A DNA stretch of 11,339 bases, from positions 1-11,339 of the forward strand of contig PUNN01000117.1 in assembly GCA_003552605.1 (NCBI GenBank). The letters are read 5' to 3'. A model generated the notes under the pieces. It saw only the letters and a list, made by a program, of their open reading frames with translations. It was not told the DNA's origin and did no database searches. Position numbers and translations under genes: made by a program. Of the stretch, positions 6,696-11,339 are shown in pieces; position 1 is the first letter of the stretch; each line of letters starts with the position of its first letter. This DNA is from Phycisphaeraceae bacterium (lineage in GTDB: Bacteria; Planctomycetota; Phycisphaerae; Phycisphaerales; Phycisphaeraceae).

Positions 6696-6775
6696 GCGGC
6701 AGGTGGTAGGGTTGCAGGTGAGGGGAACGGTCGCGGGCCGATGCGCCGATTGGCGGCTGCTCCCGGCCCGATTCC

Positions 6776-6803
6776 CCGAGGTTCGGGCTCTGAACCGCCT
6801 CGG
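6776..6803 (+). repeat. Imperfect inverted repeat upstream of the PEP-CTERM gene
   Basis: CCGAGGTTC (6776-6784) can pair with GAACCGCCTCGG (6792-6803), leaving a 3-nt bulge and a 7-nt loop. It lies about 25 bp before a second, perfect inverted repeat. The pair could be RNA structure in the leader or protein-binding sites for the divergent regulator. Confidence 0.3.
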
Positions 6804-6827
6804 CACCGGAGGTTTCTCGGAGATCAT

Positions 6828-6850
6828 GCCCTTGCAGCGGTTGCAAGGGC
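6828..6850 (+). repeat. Perfect 9-bp inverted repeat in the PEP-CTERM leader
   Basis: GCCCTTGCA-gcggt-TGCAAGGGC is a perfect 9-bp inverted repeat with a 5-nt loop, ending 30 nt before the AAGGAG ribosome-binding site of the PEP-CTERM gene. It has no T-run (gaaaacg follows), so it is not a typical terminator. It could be an operator with dyad symmetry or a stabilising 5' UTR hairpin. Confidence 0.5.
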
Positions 6851-6893
6851 GAAAACGTGGCGTCAAACGTACGCCTTGTCAAGGAGATTCGCC

Positions 6894-7727
6894 ATGAACA
6901 AGAAAGTGCTTCTAACAGGATTGCTGTCAACGTCTCTTGTGGCGGTCGGTCCCCTCTCCCCGGCGGAGGCCGGCCCGATCAGCGTCAACGTGCTGCCCGA
7001 GGCCTTCGAGGGCGGCGTGGATGAAATGGATGCGGGGGATGTGGCCGGCGAAGTGCCCTTGGCCAACTGGAACAACGTCGTCTTTCCCAGTGGCAGCGTC
7101 ACAAGCTTCAGCGTGGGCGCTGGTGAACTGGTCGATGCCGATGGAAACACGACCCAGACGACCCTGGATTTTTCATCGGACGGCGATTCGAGCCAGCAGA
7201 GTTTCCTGGGGCGGCCGGTGGAAAATGACACGCCCGACCAGCACATGATGAACAGTGGCGCGGTTGCTTTTGGCGGGGCGCAGGTCCAGACCTGGACATT
7301 CGAGGATCTGCCAGCCGACCTCGCCGAGAACTTCGAGGTCCTGGTCTACTGGGGCGGAACGCCGTCGGCGGCCGGTGAAGATGATGACATCCGCACCAAG
7401 TACACGATCAACGGTGAGAGTTTCGTCCTGCGCTACCAGGAAGGCGCTGAGCCTGCGGACCCCGAGGTCGAGCACTGGCTTCAGCCGCCGGCCAATGGCG
7501 AGTTCGTACTCGGCACGGGCACCGATGGGACGACGGCGACCTTCGGTCCCAACTACGTCCTTTTTTCAGGGCTGTCGGGCGACAGCTTCGACCTGACCGT
7601 CGAGCGAGCCACGGGAAGTGATTCCCGGCCCGGCCTCAGTGGCATCCAGATCATCCCCGAGCCGGCCAGCCTCGCGCTGATGTGCCTCGGCAGTCTCCTG
7701 CTGATCCGGCGCCAACGCCGGGCGTAA
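6894..7727 (+). CDS. PEP-CTERM-anchored exported protein
   Basis: Predicted 277-aa secreted or surface protein. Residues 1-26 are a signal peptide: MNKK, a hydrophobic core, and an AEA cleavage site before G27. The C-terminus is a PEP-CTERM sorting signal: IIPEPAS (PEP at 265-267), a hydrophobic segment ALMCLGSLLL, and basic tail RRQRR. Such signals are recognised by exosortase, which trims the protein at the inner membrane during export with exopolysaccharide. The mature part is acidic and rich in Gly, Asp, Ser and Thr, with no enzyme motif I recognise; VYWGGTP and YTINGESFVLRY look like beta strands of a sandwich-like domain. ATG 6894 is preceded by AAGGAG 7 nt upstream and starts the signal peptide; the frame is open further upstream but without coding character. 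It diverges from the XylR-type regulator and is followed by a strong terminator, so it is probably a single-gene transcript. The exosortase gene is not in the window. Confidence 0.93.
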   Translation: MNKKVLLTGLLSTSLVAVGPLSPAEAGPISVNVLPEAFEGGVDEMDAGDVAGEVPLANWNNVVFPSGSVTSFSVGAGELVDADGNTTQTTLDFSSDGDSSQQSFLGRPVENDTPDQHMMNSGAVAFGGAQVQTWTFEDLPADLAENFEVLVYWGGTPSAAGEDDDIRTKYTINGESFVLRYQEGAEPADPEVEHWLQPPANGEFVLGTGTDGTTATFGPNYVLFSGLSGDSFDLTVERATGSDSRPGLSGIQIIPEPASLALMCLGSLLLIRRQRRA

Positions 7728-7736
7728 GATGGTGGC

Positions 7737-7751
7737 AGCGACGGTGTCGCT
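7737..7751 (+). repeat. Hairpin just after the PEP-CTERM stop
   Basis: AGCGAC-ggt-GTCGCT is a perfect 6-bp stem with a 3-nt loop, 9 nt after the stop codon and about 30 nt before the main terminator. Flanking GGC and GCC could extend it with a 2-nt asymmetry. ATATTTT follows at some distance. It may protect the mRNA 3' end or act as a weak first terminator. Confidence 0.35.
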
Positions 7752-7779
7752 GTGCCGAATCATATTTTCCCAGCTTGTT

Positions 7780-7819
7780 CAGCCTGCCAGGATCAACTCT
7801 TGGCAGGCTGTTTTATTTG
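7780..7819 (+). terminator. Rho-independent terminator of the PEP-CTERM gene
   Basis: CAGCCTGCCA (7780-7789) and TGGCAGGCTG (7801-7810) form a perfect 10-bp GC-rich stem with an 11-nt loop, followed at once by TTTTATTTG. This is the classical intrinsic terminator layout for the plus strand. On the minus strand the stem is followed by AACAAGC, so it is not expected to end the convergent Ycf46-like transcript. Confidence 0.88.
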
Positions 7820-7940
7820 CACACCCGCGATCCTGATCGCGGTTCACCCTGGGCGGATGCCACGGCCACATCTTCGCCAAAGCGCATTCGAGACCAGGCG
7901 CCGCCAAACCGCCTTGCCCGGTACGCGCTGCGAGGAATTG

Positions 7941-9452
7941 TCAATCCGCCGGCACGCAGCGGGTCTCCGCCCACTGGCGCAGTTCGTGAACCTTCTCGGC
8001 CATCGTCACCGAGAGTGGAGGGGACTGATTCAGGGCGTTGATGATGCGGTCGGTGTCGAGGTCGGCCTTATCCGCCCATGCTTCGTGGAGTGCCGAGACG
8101 ATCGCCTGTTCGATCTCCGCGCCGCTGTAGCCATCGCTCGCTTCCACGAGCTTTGCGAGGTCGAACGCCTTCGGGTCGCGATTGCGCTTGCGAAGGTGAA
8201 TGGTGAAGATCTGGCGGCGGGTGGGCACGCGGGGCAGGTCGACGAAGAAGATCTCATCGAATCGGCCCTTGCGCAGCAGTTCCGGCGGCAGGGCGGAGAT
8301 GTCGTTGGCGGTGGCCACGAGGAACACGGGGGCCTCGTGCTCCTGCATCCACGTCAGCAGCGTGCCGAACATCCGCTTGGCGATGCCGCCATCGTTGGCC
8401 CCACCGGAGGCCGAGGAAAAGCCCTTCTCGATCTCATCGACCCACAGCACGATCGGGCTCATCGCCTCGGCCTGCGCCAGGGCCTGTCGAAGGCGCCGCT
8501 CGGATTCACCGACGTATCGGTCGAACAGTGCGCCGGGGTCGAGCCGCAGCAGCGGCCGCTGCCAGGCGGTCGAGATCGCCTTGGCGCACATGCTCTTGCC
8601 TGCCCCCTGCACGCCGAGCATGAGCACGCCGCGCGGCGGGCTGATGCCGAACTCCCGGGCTTCGACCGAATCGCCCTCACGCCGCATCTTCAGCCATCGT
8701 TTGAGCTTGTTCAGACCGCCGATGCTGCCGAGGTCCACCGGCGTCTCGACATACTCAAGCAGACCATCGGCCTTCAGCGCCTGCCGCTTCATGGCCAGGA
8801 TGTGGTTGATGTCATCGGCGGTGAAGGCCCGGTCCTCGGCCACGGCATCGGTGATGATCTGCTCGGCCTCGCGGCGGGCCATGCCCCGCAGGTTTTTCAG
8901 GACCGTCTGGAACTGCGACTTGGTGATGTCGATGCGGATCGCCTTTCGCCGGTGCATCTTGCGGAGCGTCTCCCGGACGAGCTGTTCCAGTTCATCCTCG
9001 CCCGGCAGCGACAGTTCCATGGTCGTGGCGTGGGCGTTGACGATGGGCGGGATTTCGCTGTGGTGGTCGATCATCACCAGTGTGCGGTCCTGCCGCCGGG
9101 TGTGCTCGATCAGGTCACGCAGCGCCCGCACGGCACAGGGGTCATCCGCGACCGACCCGATCGCATCAAGCAGGTAGGCGATCTGCCAGCGTGACTCCTG
9201 CCGGAGGTAGACCATCGCCGCGGCGGGATTGGCGGTGTCGGCCACAGGCTGCGGGTCGCCATCGCCGTAGAGCCCCTCGTGGACACCGAGCGTGTGAGAC
9301 CAGCCGCGGAGCACGGTGTCCGGCCGGCTCATGGCAGCCTGCCGCACGAGCATCAGGGCTTCCTCCTCCTCGGTGGTGGGGATGAGGATGCAGGCATGTC
9401 GCGCCTTGATCAGGCGGTCGAGCTTGATCAGGTCATCATCGTGCGTGCTCAT
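7941..9452 (-). CDS. ycf46: Ycf46-like AAA+ ATPase
   Basis: Predicted 503-aa cytoplasmic AAA+ ATPase matching the Ycf46 family of cyanobacteria, plastids and some other bacteria; the molecular role is poorly known, with a link to photosynthesis and carbon use reported in Synechocystis. Residues 1-240 are the family N-terminal region (LIKARHACILIPTTEEEEAL, VMIDHHSEIP, a helical segment around 150-225). Residues 240-470 are an FtsH/CDC48-like ATPase module: Walker A GVQGAGKS (280-287), pore-loop-like YVGESERRLRQAL (313-325), Walker B IVLWVDEIEK (D339, E340), sensor 1 ATAND (N383), and arginines R394/R397 in LLRKGRFDEIF. The lid contains GYSGAEIEQA (441-450). There is no transmembrane segment or HExxH protease motif, which excludes FtsH. 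ATG 9452 has a purine-rich GAGAGA about 7 nt upstream. It diverges from the carotenoid desaturase gene. ClpX, Lon and a proteasomal ATPase were considered and do not fit the N-terminal region. Confidence 0.92.
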   Translation of the reverse strand: MSTHDDDLIKLDRLIKARHACILIPTTEEEEALMLVRQAAMSRPDTVLRGWSHTLGVHEGLYGDGDPQPVADTANPAAAMVYLRQESRWQIAYLLDAIGSVADDPCAVRALRDLIEHTRRQDRTLVMIDHHSEIPPIVNAHATTMELSLPGEDELEQLVRETLRKMHRRKAIRIDITKSQFQTVLKNLRGMARREAEQIITDAVAEDRAFTADDINHILAMKRQALKADGLLEYVETPVDLGSIGGLNKLKRWLKMRREGDSVEAREFGISPPRGVLMLGVQGAGKSMCAKAISTAWQRPLLRLDPGALFDRYVGESERRLRQALAQAEAMSPIVLWVDEIEKGFSSASGGANDGGIAKRMFGTLLTWMQEHEAPVFLVATANDISALPPELLRKGRFDEIFFVDLPRVPTRRQIFTIHLRKRNRDPKAFDLAKLVEASDGYSGAEIEQAIVSALHEAWADKADLDTDRIINALNQSPPLSVTMAEKVHELRQWAETRCVPAD

Positions 9453-9498
9453 GTCGGTCTCTCTGCAAAGCGCCCGGGTCGCCGGGACGGGATGCCCG

Positions 9499-9510
9499 CC
9501 AGTTTACTGG
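9499..9510. repeat. Short inverted repeat in the ycf46 leader
   Basis: CCAGT-TT-ACTGG is a 5+2+5 inverted repeat about 50 bp before the ycf46 start and downstream of its predicted promoter. It may be an operator or a small RNA hairpin; chance is also possible. Confidence 0.25.
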
Positions 9511-9552
9511 GGCAGGCCCGTTGCGGGGCGACACGCGCCTATTCGTGTAACT

Positions 9553-9580
9553 AGTTTATTTTTCGGCATTTACATCTCAA
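9553..9580 (-). promoter_or_regulatory. Predicted sigma70-type promoter of ycf46
   Basis: On the minus strand, TTGAGA (9580-9575, 5 of 6 matches) and TAAACT (9558-9553, 4 of 6) are separated by 16 bp. The start would be near 9546, giving a leader of about 94 nt. The 8-bp palindrome AACTAGTT (9549-9556) overlaps the -10 box and could be a regulator site. Confidence 0.45.
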
Positions 9581-9659
9581 CATCTGAGCGGCCGGCGATG
9601 GCGGCACCCCTGCTGGAAGAAAAAATCGTGGCCGCAGTGGCCGGCGATGCAAATCGGGC

Positions 9660-9665
9660 TATACT
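9660..9665 (+). promoter_or_regulatory. Candidate -10 box of the carotenoid desaturase gene
   Basis: TATACT matches the -10 consensus at 5 of 6 positions, 57 bp before the desaturase ATG. No convincing -35 lies 16-18 bp upstream (TGGCCG at 9638-9643 is the nearest). That would fit an activated promoter or an alternative sigma factor. The start point would be near 9672. Confidence 0.35.
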
Positions 9666-9668
9666 TTT

Positions 9669-9695
9669 AAAACGTTCAAAACAGCCAAAACATCC
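9669..9695. repeat. Three tandem 9-bp repeats in the desaturase leader
   Basis: AAAACgttc, AAAACagcc and AAAACatcc follow one another without gaps: an invariant AAAAC plus four variable bases, period 9 bp. They lie just downstream of the candidate -10 box and end 27 bp before the start codon. Phased repeats in this position suggest a regulator-binding array or an unstructured A-rich leader. Confidence 0.5.
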
Positions 9696-9722
9696 TGTTC
9701 GCTCAATGCGGAGACCCAGCCA

Positions 9723-11315
9723 ATGGCCCCAGCACACAAAGACACCAGGCGAATCGTCATCGTTGGCGCCGGGCCGGGCGGGCTCGCATCGGCCATGTTG
9801 CTCGCCGCAGCCGGTGCCGAGGTCACCATCCTCGAACGCCTCGATCGCATCGGTGGCCGCACGGCATCGCTTCGCACCGGCGATGGGTTCCGGTTCGACA
9901 TGGGGCCTACTTTCTTCCTCTATCCACGCATCCTCGAAGAAATCTTCGCTGCCTGCGGCCGGCGATTGCGTGATGAGGTTGAACTGACCCGGCTTGATCC
10001 TCAATACCGACTTATCTTTGAAGGTGGTGGGGACATTGCCGCAACGGCCGACCCGGCACGGATGAAGCAGCAGATCGCCGCGATCGCACCCGGCGATGCC
10101 GATGGTTTCGACCGGTTCATGTCTGACAACCGATGCAAGTTCGACGCGTTCACCCCCATCCTCCAACGCCCGTTCAACAGCGCCCTTGATCTGTTGAGCC
10201 CATCGCTGCTGAAGGCCGCCTGGCACGTGCGGCCCTGGGCGAGTGTCGAGGGCGACCTGAAGCGCTATTTCAAGGATCCGTGGGTGCGTCTTGCATTCTC
10301 GTTCCAGGCCAAATATCTCGGGATGTCGCCGTTTCAATGTCCGAGCCTGTTCACGATCCTCTCGTTCCTGGAATACGAATACGGGGTGTTTCATCCCACC
10401 GGCGGCTGCGGTGCGGTCATGGAGGCGATGGCCCGCGTGGCGAGGCAGATGGGGGTGCGCATCCGGACGGGTGAGGCTGTGGAGCAGATGCTTTTCGAGG
10501 GCAATCGCTGCATCGGTGCCCGCACCGCGCACGGCGAGTACCGGGCCGATGCCATCGTGGTCAATGCCGATTTCGCCCACGCGATGCGACACCTCGTGCC
10601 CAACCGCCTGCGGCGCCGCTGGACGGATGAGCGGATCGAAAAGAAACGATTTTCGTGCTCGACCTTCATGCTCTATCTCGGCATCGATGGTCTGGAGGAG
10701 GAGCTTGCCCATCACACGATCTTCCTCTCGCGTGACTACCGCGACAACATTGCCGATATCGAGGCGCACCGTCGGCTTTCCGACAATCCCTCCTTCTATG
10801 TGCAGAATGCGGGTGTAACGGACCCGACGCTGGCCCCGGCCGGCCACAGCACCCTTTACGTTCTGGCACCGGTCAGCCATGAGCATCCCAACATCGACTG
10901 GCAGCGCGAAACCCCGCATTACCGCCAGCTCATGCTCGAGCGACTCTCGGCGCTTGGCATCCAGGATCTGGAGCGTCGCATCCGGTATGAGAAGGTCCTC
11001 ACACCCGTGGACTGGCGGTCCCAGATGGCGATTCACCGCGGGGCCACGTTCAACCTCACGCATAACCTCGGCCAGATGCTGCACCGCCGCCCGCGAAACC
11101 GCTTTGAAGATGTCGATGGTGTCTATCTTACCGGAGGTGGGACGCACCCCGGGAGCGGGCTGCCGGTCATCTTCGAGTCGGCGCGGATCAGCAGCAGGCT
11201 GTTGATGGACGACCTCGGCATGCGTTTCGACTGGCAGACCGGGTCGGCTCCACGCTTGCCATCGTTACAACGGGTGTCAGAAGCAGGAGTGAATGTCCGT
11301 GTCCCCGCCACCTGA
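9723..11315 (+). CDS. crtI: Carotenoid desaturase of the CrtI/CrtN family
   Basis: Predicted 530-aa FAD-dependent desaturase, probably membrane-associated, that introduces double bonds into phytoene (C40 route) or a squalene-derived C30 precursor. The N-terminal dinucleotide fold is VIVGAGPGG (12-20) with the acidic ribose-binding residue in ILER (E38), followed by GRTASL and FDMGPTFF. The middle holds YFKDPWVRLAFSFQAKYLG and GVFHPTGGCGAVMEAMA, typical of the family. The C-terminal flavin motif is GVYLTGGGTHPGSGLP (466-481) followed by VIFESARISS. Length is slightly above the roughly 490-510 aa usual for CrtI, through a C-terminal tail of about 40 residues. ATG 9723 has GGAGA 8 nt upstream. 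It diverges from the Ycf46-like gene, and its last 21 bases overlap the start of the next frame, so it probably heads an operon. Which substrate is used cannot be told; planctomycetes are reported to make squalene-derived carotenoids, so a CrtN-like role is a serious alternative. Other members (CrtD, CrtO, CRTISO) seem less likely. Confidence 0.9.
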   Translation: MAPAHKDTRRIVIVGAGPGGLASAMLLAAAGAEVTILERLDRIGGRTASLRTGDGFRFDMGPTFFLYPRILEEIFAACGRRLRDEVELTRLDPQYRLIFEGGGDIAATADPARMKQQIAAIAPGDADGFDRFMSDNRCKFDAFTPILQRPFNSALDLLSPSLLKAAWHVRPWASVEGDLKRYFKDPWVRLAFSFQAKYLGMSPFQCPSLFTILSFLEYEYGVFHPTGGCGAVMEAMARVARQMGVRIRTGEAVEQMLFEGNRCIGARTAHGEYRADAIVVNADFAHAMRHLVPNRLRRRWTDERIEKKRFSCSTFMLYLGIDGLEEELAHHTIFLSRDYRDNIADIEAHRRLSDNPSFYVQNAGVTDPTLAPAGHSTLYVLAPVSHEHPNIDWQRETPHYRQLMLERLSALGIQDLERRIRYEKVLTPVDWRSQMAIHRGATFNLTHNLGQMLHRRPRNRFEDVDGVYLTGGGTHPGSGLPVIFESARISSRLLMDDLGMRFDWQTGSAPRLPSLQRVSEAGVNVRVPAT

Positions 11316-11339
11316 GTCGCCTGATATCGGCGGGCCTGC
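11295..11339 (+). CDS. Start of an unidentified gene, cut by the window end
   Basis: From ATG 11295 a frame stays open for 15 codons to the window end (MSVSPPPESPDIGGP). An AGGAG at 11287-11291 lies 3 nt before this ATG and 9 nt before an in-frame GTG at 11301, which is the better-spaced start. It overlaps the end of the desaturase gene in another frame, suggesting translational coupling and a shared operon. A carotenoid-pathway function is only a guess from position; 15 codons do not identify a family. Confidence 0.4.

Noticed and set aside
6703..6717. Sigma54-like promoter (TGG...TTGCA) before the PEP-CTERM gene
   Set aside because: The spacing between the GG and GC elements is 7 bp instead of the required 10 bp.
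7752..9194. A 480-codon plus-strand open frame opposite the Ycf46-like gene
   Set aside because: It begins inside the terminator region of the PEP-CTERM gene and is the mirror of a well-supported AAA+ coding frame.
9570..11147. A 525-codon open frame antisense to the carotenoid desaturase
   Set aside because: It lies wholly opposite a clear family member, has low-complexity Arg/His/Gly-rich content without recognisable motifs, and is expected from GC-rich third positions.
1..11339. RNA genes, cobalamin riboswitch, CRISPR arrays, insertion sequences, attachment sites
   Set aside because: I looked for tRNA cloverleaf ends, B12-box-like elements near the cobalamin-dependent regulator, spaced repeats and transposase motifs, and found none convincing.

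Overview
The window reads as chromosomal DNA of a high-GC Gram-negative bacterium, most likely a member of the Planctomycetota (perhaps the Phycisphaerae). That placement is an inference. It rests on a PEP-CTERM surface protein divergent from a XylR-type AraC regulator carrying a sugar-binding-like sensor domain, on a Ycf46-type AAA+ ATPase, and on a CrtI/CrtN-type carotenoid desaturase. I see no rRNA, tRNA, CRISPR array, transposase or phage gene. All full-length genes look intact.

Region 1 (244-5344) is a light-response cluster. On the minus strand a B12-dependent photoreceptor repressor of the CarH/LitR type (1732-2628) is followed by a class I CPD photolyase (244-1662). Diverging from them on the plus strand is a tightly coupled pair: an SRPBCC-SDR (TIGR01777/DUF1731) fusion protein (2926-4362) and a histone-deacetylase-superfamily enzyme with a complete zinc site (4364-5344, TTG start, one base after the previous stop). 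The 297-bp divergent region holds a good promoter for carH, overlapped by an imperfect palindrome. The simplest model is that CarH bound to adenosylcobalamin represses in the dark, and light relieves repression so that photolyase, and perhaps the divergent pair, are made. This CarH has the W-x9-EH motif and the cobalamin-binding histidine. It lacks the histidine that follows the motif tryptophan in Thermus CarH (Thr here), so its photochemistry may differ.

Region 2 (5453-7819) has the XylR/AraC-type regulator on the minus strand, with a GTG start and possibly a leaderless mRNA, diverging from a secreted PEP-CTERM protein. The 235-bp gap between them carries direct repeats, a promoter and two inverted repeats. 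A clear rho-independent terminator follows the PEP-CTERM gene.

Region 3 (7941-11339) has a Ycf46-like AAA+ ATPase on the minus strand diverging from a carotenoid desaturase on the plus strand. The leader of the desaturase gene contains three tandem 9-bp repeats. A further reading frame starts inside the end of the desaturase gene and runs off the window, so the carotenoid operon probably continues. Carotenoid synthesis fits the photoprotection theme of Region 1, though the two regions are separated by unrelated genes.
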